A stretch of DNA of 64,000 bases from Noviherbaspirillum aerium (GTDB taxonomy: Bacteria > Pseudomonadota > Gammaproteobacteria > Burkholderiales > Burkholderiaceae_D): positions 1-64,000 of the forward strand of contig NZ_VFAH01000014.1 of assembly GCF_008929045.1 (NCBI RefSeq), in the 5' to 3' direction. Made by a program: the position numbers and the translations under genes. The notes under the pieces are model-generated. The model made no database searches. It had not been told where the DNA came from and saw nothing but the letters and a program-made list of their open reading frames with translations. This document shows positions 17,165 through 25,336 of this stretch, piece after piece. Position 1 is the first letter of the stretch; each line of letters opens with the position of its first letter.

Positions 17165-17909
17165 ACTGGCGCGACATATGGGCCTGGTCGGCGAAACCCG
17201 CATCCAGCGCCGCCTCGCTCAGGCTGCGGCCTGCGGCCACCAGGCCGCGCAGATGATCAAGCCGGCGCAGCATGCGGAAACGGCTGGGGCTGGTGCCGAA
17301 GGCCGCGCGGAACTGGCGCGCGAGCGTCCAGCGGTCGATGCCGGCAATGCGCTCGAGTTCCTCCATCGCATGACGCGTCGCCGGCGTCGCCGCGATGCAC
17401 TCCCGAACGCGCAGCAGGGCATCGAGCGCAAGCGGCGTCTCCGCCCAGCCGGTCCGCGCCGCGATGCGGTCAAGCCAGTGTGACAGCGCATCGACGAAAT
17501 CGATGCGCGAAAGCTCATCCAGTTCGCTGTCGATGTCCCAGATTTCGGCAATCATGGCCGGCGGCAGCCTTGCCGCATCCACCACCGGATCGGCGACGAA
17601 AGGCAGCGCCCGCCCCTGCAGCGCATCCCGAACCAGCGCGGGATCGACATACACGATGCGGTAACAGAAGCCCTGGTCGGTACCCGCGCCGCCGTCATGC
17701 AGTTCGTCGGGATGAAGCACATGGCATTGCCCCGGCAGGCAATGCCATGTTCGGCCGCGGAAATGAAAGCGCTGGACGCCTGACAGCGTGATGCCGATGG
17801 CATAGGTGTCGTGCCGGTGCGGTGCGAAGGCCTGGCCATGCAGGTTCGCCTGCAGCCGTTCGACACCCGGCGCACCGCGGCCGGATCTGATGCGGTCTCT
17901 TGGGTCCAT
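17112..17909 (-). CDS. AraC-family transcriptional regulator
   Basis: A 265-residue protein with an N-terminal cupin-like sensor ([19 protein letters not shown], then LHPDELHDG) and a C-terminal double helix-turn-helix; the second one reads [31 protein letters not shown]. The ATG at 17909 has AAGG upstream and removes an Arg-rich 39-residue extension that looks like read-through of noncoding DNA. It is convergent with, and overlaps, the dehydrogenase gene. Its target is not evident; the diverging side carries only the ABC exporter. Confidence 0.88.
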   Translation of the reverse strand: MDPRDRIRSGRGAPGVERLQANLHGQAFAPHRHDTYAIGITLSGVQRFHFRGRTWHCLPGQCHVLHPDELHDGGAGTDQGFCYRIVYVDPALVRDALQGRALPFVADPVVDAARLPPAMIAEIWDIDSELDELSRIDFVDALSHWLDRIAARTGWAETPLALDALLRVRECIAATPATRHAMEELERIAGIDRWTLARQFRAAFGTSPSRFRMLRRLDHLRGLVAAGRSLSEAALDAGFADQAHMSRQFKLAYGLTPARWAAAIR

Positions 17910-18392
17910 CCTTGTCACACCTCTTCGCCTGCTTCTTCGTCGCCGGCATCCACGCTGCGCCCGGCATCGTTGAAGACCTGAAATCCGAATCCAGTATAGG
18001 CCGCGCCGCAAGCATGTTGAATTCATAAATACGCAAGTGCGTTATCTGAAATTCGCATTGCCTCCGGTCTCGCCGCCCGGGTATCGATGGCAGGACATCC
18101 GTGGCATGCGAGATGAACTTCCGAATGATTGTCGCTTGGGCTTGATCTGCGCATCGCCTGGTTTCTGTTGCAGCCTGTTACCTAATTCAGCCGTCTTTCA
18201 TGTCGATTCGACATTGGCGCATGCTTTTCCCGGCGCTAACATTGCGCCTCTTCAATTTCTTTCGATTCGATCGTGGCGTCATCTTCCGAGGCTGCAGGAC
18301 GTGGCAGCCATCAAGCGGGCGACCGCAGGCAGCCGGGTTCCGGCCCTCAAGCCAACACACTTGCCTTGCTCGCAACGCCATTCCCGGCGCCC

Positions 18393-20228
18393 ATGGGCGG
18401 CTTGTATCGCAATCTCTGGCGCTACGCCGCGGGCGCGCGATTGCAGCTGGTCGCATGCAGCCTGATGCTCATCGGCGCGGCCGTCCTCGAGCTTGTTTCG
18501 CCCTGGCTGGCCTCCCGCGCCATCGACATCCTGCAGAAGAACCAGCCCGGCGCAGTGGCCGAGGCCGCGCTGCATGTCGTCGCCATCCTGGTCGTGTCGG
18601 GCATCGCCTGGGCATTGCATGGCCCGGGACGCGTCGGTGAACGCAAAGTGGCGCTGCGCATCCGCCAGCAATTCACCGATGCGCTGTATGCAAGACTGAT
18701 GCGCCTGCCGATGGCATGGCATGAACAGCATCACTCCGGCGAGGTGCAGCAGCGCATCAGCCAATCCACCTTCGCGCTGTTCAACTTCGCGCAGAACCAG
18801 TTCTCCTATCTCAAGAGCGCCGTGCATTTCATTGGCGCGGCGGTCGCGCTTGTACTGTTCTCCCGCGCGCTGGGCCTGCTGGCGCTGGCCGGTTATGTCG
18901 GCATCGCCTATCTGATGTTTCGATTCGACCGCCAGCTGATGCGTCTGGCGAAGGAAGAGAATGCGGCGGAACGCCGATATCAGGCCAGGATGCTGGATTT
19001 CCTGGGCAATGTCTCCACCGTGTTTTCCTTGCGCATGCAGCAGAGTTCGCGGCAGGCCATCAACGAGCGTCTCGCCAGGGTCTTCGTGCCGCAGAGGCGC
19101 AGCATCGTCCTGGTGGAGGCGAAGTGGTGCGCGGCCGACCTGCTGAGCGTCGTGCTGACCTGGGGCCTGGTGGCGGCTGCGGCGTGGCCGGACGAAAGCA
19201 CCGGCGGCGCCATTTTGCTGGGCAGCGTCTTCCTGGTGCACCAATATGCGCAGCAGGCCCGCGGCGTGGTGCTGTCGGCGGCCGACAAGTTCCAGTCCTT
19301 CGCCCGCACCCGCACCGACGTGGCCAGTGCCGAACCCATCTGGACCGCGGCGGAAGCTCCCGGCGCGGGGGAGGCGCTGCCCCCGGACTGGAAGCGCCTC
19401 GCCGTCAGGGGCCTGTGCTACGAGCATCCGGCGCTGGCGGCGAGCGCGTCGGCGCAGGCGCCGGCCGGTCTTCATCATGTGTCCCTGTCCTTCGAACGCG
19501 GCGAGCGCATCGCGCTGGTGGGCCCTAGCGGTTCCGGCAAGAGCACGCTGATGAAGGTGCTCGCCGGCCACTATGCGCCGACGCGGCAGCATGTCGAAGT
19601 CAACGGCCTGCCGTTTCCGGCGACACGCCACCTCGACAGCATTGCGACATTCATTCCGCAGGAAGCCGATGTGTTCGAGGCCAGCGTGCGCGAAAACATT
19701 TCCCTGAGCGGAACGCACGGCGACGATGACATCTCGAAGATGATCCACGCCAGCGCCTTCGATGCCGTCATGGCGGACATGGACATGACGCTGGATACGC
19801 CCGTCACCGAGCGCGGCGCCAATCTGTCGGGAGGCCAGCGCCAGCGGCTCTGCCTGGCGCGCGGACTGCTCGCGGCGCAGTCGAGCTCGCTGATCATGCT
19901 CGACGAACCGACCAGCGCGCTTGATCCGGTGACGGAAGACACCGTGCTCGGCCGGATCGCGGCGGCATTTCCCGATGCCTGCCTGCTGGCGTCGGTGCAC
20001 CGCATGAGCCTGCTGCATCACTTCAACAGGATCGTGATGATGGAAAATGGCCGGGTGCTGGACGCGGGGACGGTGGATGAGCTGCTTGTCCGGCAGCCCG
20101 CATTCCGGCGGATGCTGAAGCTGCCCGCCTCACCGGCAGCCGGCGAAGCGGGTGCGGCTGTTACGGATGGTGCGACTGGTGCAATTGGTGAAGCCGGTGC
20201 AGCGTTGGCGCTCTCCAGCCCCGGTTAG
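18393..20228 (+). CDS. ABC exporter, fused permease and ATPase
   Basis: A 611-residue half-transporter. Five to six membrane segments occupy roughly residues 10-290. The ATPase has Walker A GPSGSGKST near 377, the LSGGQRQRL signature near 477, Walker B LIMLDEPTSALD near 500 and an H-loop SVHR. It is homologous to type IV (MsbA-like) exporters; substrate unknown. The region between membrane domain and ATPase has a low-complexity Ala-rich insert, and so does the C-terminus. The start is uncertain: ATG 18393 fits the family, but a GTG at 18273 would add 40 residues; neither has a clear ribosome-binding site. Confidence 0.88.
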   Translation: MGGLYRNLWRYAAGARLQLVACSLMLIGAAVLELVSPWLASRAIDILQKNQPGAVAEAALHVVAILVVSGIAWALHGPGRVGERKVALRIRQQFTDALYARLMRLPMAWHEQHHSGEVQQRISQSTFALFNFAQNQFSYLKSAVHFIGAAVALVLFSRALGLLALAGYVGIAYLMFRFDRQLMRLAKEENAAERRYQARMLDFLGNVSTVFSLRMQQSSRQAINERLARVFVPQRRSIVLVEAKWCAADLLSVVLTWGLVAAAAWPDESTGGAILLGSVFLVHQYAQQARGVVLSAADKFQSFARTRTDVASAEPIWTAAEAPGAGEALPPDWKRLAVRGLCYEHPALAASASAQAPAGLHHVSLSFERGERIALVGPSGSGKSTLMKVLAGHYAPTRQHVEVNGLPFPATRHLDSIATFIPQEADVFEASVRENISLSGTHGDDDISKMIHASAFDAVMADMDMTLDTPVTERGANLSGGQRQRLCLARGLLAAQSSSLIMLDEPTSALDPVTEDTVLGRIAAAFPDACLLASVHRMSLLHHFNRIVMMENGRVLDAGTVDELLVRQPAFRRMLKLPASPAAGEAGAAVTDGATGAIGEAGAALALSSPG

Positions 20229-20245
20229 CCGCGCCGGCGGTGCGC

Positions 20246-21994
20246 TCAGTTGGAAGCAGCCACGTTCAGGTCGGCCGGATGCGCCGACGCACTGCGCAGG
20301 ATGGCAACCGCTGCCGCATCGGTAACGAAGATGCGTTCCGGCCCGATACGGGCAAGCAGGCCCGCACGTTCGATCACATCCGATACCTGTTTCTTGACCG
20401 CGCTCATGTAAAGCACCACGCCCTTGGCTTCCAGGGTGGATCGCATGGCGTCGAGCGCCTCGATTCCCGACGCGTCGATGTCGTTGATGCCGCTTGCGCA
20501 CAGCAATACCCGCCTGATCGATGCATCCCGCGTGCAGCATGACGACACGAAACGGTCGAGCGGCCCCGCCGTCAGGAAATTGAGCGCCGAATCCATGCGC
20601 ACCGCGAGCACGTCATCGGCAAGCGGCGGCAAGGCGAAACGCTGGCGGTCGCGCAGGGTGCCGTCCTGATGCAGGCTGACTTCGATGATGCGCGGATGCG
20701 AACGGCGATACAGGAAGGACGTCATGGCCAGCCCGATGCCCGCGAATACGCCCCAGTGCAGGTAGGGCATGGAAAAGATCGTCACGATGAAGGTGACGGC
20801 GGCGACCATCGCGTCGTCGCGCGACATCCTCAGCAGGCGCCTGAAGACGCCCGGATCGAGCAGCGAGAGAGTGGGCACGATGATCAGCGCGGCCAGCACC
20901 GAGCGCGGCAGATAGGAAACGACATCCAGCAGGAACAGCAGCGCCAGCAGGACGCAGGCGGTGGAGAACATCGTCGACCAGGCACTGACGGCGCCCGCAT
21001 ACAGATTCAGCGCCGAACGCGAGAACGATCCGCTGACGGGAAACGATCCGCTGATGCCGCTGGCAATCTTTGCCAGGCCCTGCCCGATCAGTTCCTGGTT
21101 TTCATCCCATGGCGTTTGCTGCCTGCGGGCCAGCGTGCGGCAGCTCGACATGGCTTCCGTGAAGCTGACCAGCGCCAGGATAAACGCGGCAGGCCACAGA
21201 GCCTGGTGCTGCTCGAAGGAGATCGCCGGCGGCAGCGCAAGCACCGGCAACCCTGACGGCAGGTGCCCGATGACGGCGCCGCCGAGTGCTTGGTAGCCCA
21301 GCTGCCAGCTGGCCGCGATGCCCAGCGCGCTGACGGCGAGGATGCCGGGAAAGCGCGGCAGCAGGCGCTTGAACACGAACAGCAGGAGGACGGCCGCGAT
21401 ACCGAAGACCGAAGAGATCAGGGCGCCTGCCGGTAGGACCGCCTCTCCGGCGATCAGCGCACGCCACTGTCCGGAAGACATGCCGCGCACTCCGAACAGG
21501 TCGGGCAGCTGGGAGACGATGATGATCAGCGCGGCGGCATTGATGAAGCCATGAATGACGGGCTGCGAAACCAGGTCGGCCACCCTGCCCAGCCGGAATG
21601 CGCCGAGCATGAGCTGAAAGAGTCCGGAATACACCGCCAGCCAGATGGCAAGGGCTACCCACTGCCCGCTGCCCGGCGCGGCCAGCGGCGAGAGCGAACC
21701 GAATACCAGCAGGCTGGTCAGCGCCACGGGGCCGACCGCAAGCAGCTGGCTGGAACCCCACAGCGCGCCGATGACGGCCGGAATCAGCGCCGCATACAAC
21801 CCGGTCTGCGGCGGCATGCCGGCAAGCGTCGCATAAGCGATCGCCTGGGGAATCAGGATGAGGCCGACGCTAAGGCCAGCCCATGCATCGCGCGCCAGAG
21901 AACCGGCGGTGGGGCGCGGCCAGCGCAGGAAAGGCAGCCAGCGCATGAATCGTGATTGCATCGGATATGAGGGGAGCCGGGGTAACGGCTTCAT
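20246..21994 (-). CDS. SulP-family anion transporter with STAS domain
   Basis: A 582-residue inner-membrane carrier. The N-terminal signature GLSVGLILIPQAIAYATLAGMPPQTGLYAALIP is typical of SulP proteins, 10-12 hydrophobic segments run to about residue 430, and a cytoplasmic STAS domain follows (DINDIDASGIEALDAM near 510). Substrates in this family are sulfate, bicarbonate, succinate or other anions; none can be chosen here. ATG 21994 is preferred over the TTG at 22012. It is convergent with the ABC exporter, with 17 bp between stops. Confidence 0.92.
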   Translation of the reverse strand: MKPLPRLPSYPMQSRFMRWLPFLRWPRPTAGSLARDAWAGLSVGLILIPQAIAYATLAGMPPQTGLYAALIPAVIGALWGSSQLLAVGPVALTSLLVFGSLSPLAAPGSGQWVALAIWLAVYSGLFQLMLGAFRLGRVADLVSQPVIHGFINAAALIIIVSQLPDLFGVRGMSSGQWRALIAGEAVLPAGALISSVFGIAAVLLLFVFKRLLPRFPGILAVSALGIAASWQLGYQALGGAVIGHLPSGLPVLALPPAISFEQHQALWPAAFILALVSFTEAMSSCRTLARRQQTPWDENQELIGQGLAKIASGISGSFPVSGSFSRSALNLYAGAVSAWSTMFSTACVLLALLFLLDVVSYLPRSVLAALIIVPTLSLLDPGVFRRLLRMSRDDAMVAAVTFIVTIFSMPYLHWGVFAGIGLAMTSFLYRRSHPRIIEVSLHQDGTLRDRQRFALPPLADDVLAVRMDSALNFLTAGPLDRFVSSCCTRDASIRRVLLCASGINDIDASGIEALDAMRSTLEAKGVVLYMSAVKKQVSDVIERAGLLARIGPERIFVTDAAAVAILRSASAHPADLNVAASN

Positions 21995-22021
21995 GATGCC
22001 AGAGATTGGCAATGGGCGGAG

Positions 22022-22747
22022 CCGGGTGGGCGTGAAGCGGAGACGGCGGATGTAAAAGGGCGGTCTGCGAGCTTATCGTGCGCCTCTCCCCTTTCAAGGG
22101 TGACTGGCGTGTTATACCAGTCGCAGGACAAACCTTACCGACTGGGATCGATGAATTTTTTCGGCTGGCAAGGCCGATGCGCGTTATCGGGAATCCATGG
22201 CGGGGCTATCGACAATGGATGATGAGCGCGAGGCGGCCAGGCGGAAAAAATCCATTCCAAGGCATGGCTTGGCTCGGGATTGTCATCAGGACGCAGTACG
22301 ACATCGCAGCACATGCATTGCGCCTGCGAAGTCCGGGGGCATGCAAGCCTCGGGATCGAAATCACGAGAGCAACAGGTCTATCGTCGTGTAGTAAACCCT
22401 ACCCTGCCCTGCGTCAGGCGTTCCAATACTCCACTCCGCCAGCCGCACCTCGTCGTCCATGCTTGATGAAGAAGCAAAGACCTTGCGTGAATGGCTTGCG
22501 CCGACGGTCAGGATGACAGGAATACACCATTCGGTTCCGCACTTCTCGCTGCTGGACCCCGGTTACTTGCAGACCAGGAGACCTGCAGGCCCATGGCCTG
22601 AAGGTCGACGGAATAAACCCTTAACCGCTCGCGGTTAGTTCGGATAATCGAAAAGTAAATGACGCTAGGCCGGTTGCAGGTTGGAAAACCAGCGAAGGAA
22701 CGGTAAGAAAATGGAGAAAGGTGTTTTCGCGGAGAACAGTGAGAACA
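22022..22747. other. Intergenic stretch with no recognised gene
   Basis: Short frames exist on both strands, but none has a credible start site, composition or family resemblance. The neighbourhood to the right consists of a MITE-like repeat and a transposase relic, so this may be decayed mobile DNA. Confidence 0.5.
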
Positions 22748-22751
22748 GGCA

Positions 22752-22879
22752 CTAGGCTATGTTTGATAAGCTGCTGCGCGATCCGGATTGGCGCCTGCGG
22801 TGCTCGGCGTACCCTGCGTACGCGTGCGCTCCTCGGCACCACTCCGAACCGCTCGCAACGCTTATCAAACACAGCCTAG
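22752..22879 (+). repeat. 128-bp MITE-like repeat, copy A
   Basis: Bounded by CTAG on each side, with terminal inverted repeats GGCTRTGTTTGATAAGC (one mismatch between ends). The body is G+C-rich and partly self-complementary. The same 128-bp unit occurs at 26929-27056 in the opposite orientation with only a few differences. Flanks GGCA and TGCC make the empty site a perfect palindrome GGCACTAGTGCC. CTAG flanks suggest a target duplication of the IS5 type. Reading frames inside it are artefacts. Confidence 0.8.
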
Positions 22880-23010
22880 TGCCACGGCGCTGGGTCGTTG
22901 AACGCAGCTTCGCTCGGGCCGTATGCTTTCGAAGATTGGCACGCGACTATGAACGCATGGCTCGGACCTTAGACTTTAATTCTGCCTCACCAGCCATCCT
23001 GCTCGGCATT
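22879..23010 (+). mobile_element. Relic of an IS5-family transposase C-terminus
   Basis: The frame starting at the edge of repeat A reads VPRRWVVERSFARAVCFRRLARDYER, which matches the conserved C-terminal PRRWVVERTFAW...RRLARDYE block of IS5-family DDE transposases including the catalytic Glu. Homology fades after about 40 codons and the N-terminal part is missing. Adjacency to the CTAG-flanked repeat suggests the repeat may be mobilised by a related transposase. Confidence 0.65.
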
Positions 23011-23071
23011 TGCAGGTCCTGCGGCTTTGGCATGCCCTGCGTCAAGAGGGCTTACCGTAAGCGCCCGTTGG

Positions 23072-23440
23072 CTACTTTACCGTGATGGTGCCCTTCATCC
23101 CCGGATGCAGCGTGCAGATATAAGGATAGATGCCCTTTCGCTTGCTCGTCCAGGTCCAGGTTTCTCCCGCCGCGATAATCCCGGAGTCGAATTGTTGGCC
23201 AACAGCCGTGGCAGTATGCGGGAAGGGATCGGCATTCTTCCATGTGACACGATCACCGACACTGATCTCAAGCGATGCAGGGGAAAACTGCATCGCTTCA
23301 ATCGTCGCCGTGTGCACGGCCGCTGGCGGCTCAGCGTAACCTTTCACAGGCATGGTGCACGTCAACAGCACCAGAAACAATGATGATGCCGGTTCGTGCC
23401 TCCACCAATCGTACCGCCGGGAAGACATACTTTCGTTCAT
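23072..23440 (-). CDS. Cupredoxin-domain protein (plastocyanin/amicyanin-like), exported
   Basis: A 122-residue small blue copper protein. A signal peptide with hydrophobic core SSLFLVLLTCTM precedes a cupredoxin fold whose copper ligands are His75 (PFPHT), Cys109, His112 and Met115 (CTLHPGM). It probably carries electrons in the periplasm. It starts 8 bp after the DUF4142 stop, hence in the ECF sigma operon. This grouping is common in stress-response loci of Burkholderiales. Confidence 0.9.
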   Translation of the reverse strand: MNESMSSRRYDWWRHEPASSLFLVLLTCTMPVKGYAEPPAAVHTATIEAMQFSPASLEISVGDRVTWKNADPFPHTATAVGQQFDSGIIAAGETWTWTSKRKGIYPYICTLHPGMKGTITVK

Positions 23441-23448
23441 GCCCGTTC

Positions 23449-23982
23449 CTATTTCAGGGATTGCTGGATCTGTCTGGCATGATCACGATGGGCGACAAAT
23501 GCGGGGCGCACCTTGATCAGTGTTTCCTTGAGCTCGGCGTTCTTCGCGTTCGGAATCAATGTCTTGTCGAGAGCGTCAATAACAGTCTCGTGGTATGTCA
23601 CTTCGTTGTCGATATAGGCCTTATCGAACTCCTCGCCCTTGAGCGCCTTCAGCTTGCCGATATTGCTGTCGCCTTCGCTTTTCAGGCTCTTGCTGATGTC
23701 GCTGTCTTCCGGTGCGATTTTTAACTTCTTGACGAGCGCGGTGGCTTGCTTGTTGACCCCGCTATGATCGGTCACCATTTGCCTTGCAAACTTTTTCACT
23801 TCCTCATTCTTTGATGTTTTTTCGGCCAGCTGCCCGGCGTTAATATCGACAGTATTGGCTGCAACGACGATGCCAGCGATCTGAGCGTCAGTAGGTGATG
23901 TCGATTGGGCATGCGACGCCATGGCGCACATGGCGCAAATGGCGACCAGCCCAGAGGCGAGCGAATATAGGGAACGGTTCAT
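23449..23982 (-). CDS. DUF4142 exported protein
   Basis: A 177-residue protein with signal peptide (SGLVAICAMCAMASHA-Q) and the helical DUF4142 domain, a ferritin-like bundle with FARQMVTDHSGVNKQ and EVTYHETVIDALD. The biochemical role is unknown; members are often controlled by ECF sigma factors and induced by envelope or oxidative stress. The ATG at 23982 has a strong AAGGAGG site 8 bp upstream. It is the middle gene of a sigma/DUF4142/cupredoxin operon. Confidence 0.9.
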   Translation of the reverse strand: MNRSLYSLASGLVAICAMCAMASHAQSTSPTDAQIAGIVVAANTVDINAGQLAEKTSKNEEVKKFARQMVTDHSGVNKQATALVKKLKIAPEDSDISKSLKSEGDSNIGKLKALKGEEFDKAYIDNEVTYHETVIDALDKTLIPNAKNAELKETLIKVRPAFVAHRDHARQIQQSLK

Positions 23983-24109
23983 GATGAAGCCTCCTTGTAT
24001 GTCAAATGTCCTGCTGCGAACGGGTCCCGGCGTTGATGAATGCCACCGCGGCATTACATTGCATCGTGATTGTCCAAACCAGCCTGAGGCAGGCGTGCCT
24101 GTCGAGCGT

Positions 24110-24820
24110 TCAGTCCCGGCTCAAGGGCAAGTCGTTCAAGCGCTGCATGACGCCCTCGACAATCCTGTCACATCGCACGCCATCGAACGAGAATGCATCC
24201 TCAAGCGCGAAATCAAATTCCCTGGCCAAGGATTCCCGCAGCAGGCTCTTGGCGCGAAAATATCGCGTGCGGACAGTGGCCTCCGGAATGCCGAGGCAAG
24301 CCGCCGTATCTTCAACCGTCATTTCCTCCACTGCACGCAACATGAAGACCACGCGGAAAGCCTCGGGCAGGGCATCAATCTTCTTCTCGATCAGATGCCG
24401 CATTTCGGTACGTTCCGTAGCCTGCTCCGGTTGCTCTGTACTTACTGAATTCATTGCCTCTTCAAAGCCTCCGTCTTCGTTGTCTGCATTCCCGCTCAGC
24501 TGAAAGACTTGTGCGCGGCGGGCATTCTTGCGTAACCTCGCAACGGACTCATTCACTACAATCCGGGTCAACCAGGTAACGAGGTGAGAGTCGCCGCGGA
24601 AAATATCCAGATTTTTATAAGCCAGGAGATACGCCTCCTGAAGTGCATCCTCGGCATCGGCATCGTCTTTCAGAATACTCCGTGCGGTTCGGTAGAGCGG
24701 CCTGTTATAACGCCGCATCAGCAATGCAAACGCGTTCCTTTCGCCATTGAGAATGCGTTGTATGACCTCGGTATCGGCGCCCTCTTGTCTCTGGTCTCGC
24801 ATTGCTTCGGATCGCATCAT
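24110..24820 (-). CDS. ECF-type RNA polymerase sigma factor
   Basis: A 236-residue sigma-70 family protein. Region 2 contains YNRPLYRTARSILKDDADAEDALQEAYLLAYKNL and WLTRIVVNE; region 4 contains LPEAFRVVFMLRAVEEMTVEDTAACLGIPEATVRTRYFRAKSLLRE. Start 24820 is chosen because AAGGGG lies upstream and because the promoter at 24845-24879 ends just before it. No anti-sigma gene is adjacent. It probably transcribes itself, DUF4142, the cupredoxin and the divergent Rieske oxidoreductase. Confidence 0.92.
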   Translation of the reverse strand: MMRSEAMRDQRQEGADTEVIQRILNGERNAFALLMRRYNRPLYRTARSILKDDADAEDALQEAYLLAYKNLDIFRGDSHLVTWLTRIVVNESVARLRKNARRAQVFQLSGNADNEDGGFEEAMNSVSTEQPEQATERTEMRHLIEKKIDALPEAFRVVFMLRAVEEMTVEDTAACLGIPEATVRTRYFRAKSLLRESLAREFDFALEDAFSFDGVRCDRIVEGVMQRLNDLPLSRD

Positions 24821-24844
24821 GGTTCCCCTTGGCGTGGCTTTCAT

Positions 24845-24879
24845 GACATTAGATGAATGCGAAAAGCTTCACGTTCCCG
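24845..24879 (-). promoter_or_regulatory. ECF-type promoter of the sigma operon
   Basis: On the minus strand CGGGAACGTG is followed after the GGAAC by 17 nt and then CATCTAATGTC, placing a GGAAC -35 and a CATCTA -10 upstream of the sigma start codon. An almost identical arrangement lies on the other strand at 24976-25010. Confidence 0.65.
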
Positions 24880-25336
24880 ATATTCGGTGTTTCGGGCCCT
24901 GCCGGATCCGTATAGGGTTGCCAGCGAGTCTGCCCGATGCCGTACATGCCTGCCGCGGGAAAAAAGCGCAGATACCGGGAACGTGGCAATTCCCATTTTC
25001 ATCCAATGTCATGCTACCGATGAAATGTTGTTAGCGGATTGCCCGGCTGTCTTTATCCAGTCAGAACGCCGATGCCGTCCGCGAAGACGGCTGGACTGTT
25101 CCTGTCTTTGTCCTGGTTGGCCCTGGTTGGGCTTGGCTAGTCCTGTGCTTCGCCGGGCATCCTCTTTATGGAGCTATCTGAAGGAAGCAAGACAGCCGCA
25201 ATCGGGCAGCTTGCATAAGCAAACGCAGCCGCATCGCGTAACTTTCTGGCATGAACATTTATGCATTATCTTGATCCAACACTTGCAGTCGGTAACGTTT
25301 GTTCGCGATGTTCATCATGAATTACGGGAGCCAAAT
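24880..25336. other. Divergent intergenic region and long leader of the Rieske oxidoreductase
   Basis: Contains the plus-strand ECF promoter and then about 320 bp without a recognised gene before the oxidoreductase ATG. A frame continuous with the oxidoreductase runs through it, but its composition (Cys- and Arg-rich) is not protein-like. Confidence 0.5.
24976..25010 (+). promoter_or_regulatory. ECF-type promoter facing the Rieske oxidoreductase
   Basis: CGGGAACGTG, 17 nt after GGAAC, then CATCCAATGTC: the same -35, spacing and -10 as the promoter of the sigma gene on the opposite strand. This indicates control by the neighbouring ECF sigma factor. Confidence 0.65.

Noticed and set aside
18279-20021. 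580-codon minus-strand frame antisense to the ABC exporter
   Set aside because: The plus strand carries all ABC motifs; the antisense frame has none.
22759-23085. 108-codon frame starting in repeat copy A
   Set aside because: It joins translated repeat sequence to an IS5 transposase relic; the same MFDKLLRDPDW opening appears in the other copy of the repeat, so it is an artefact.
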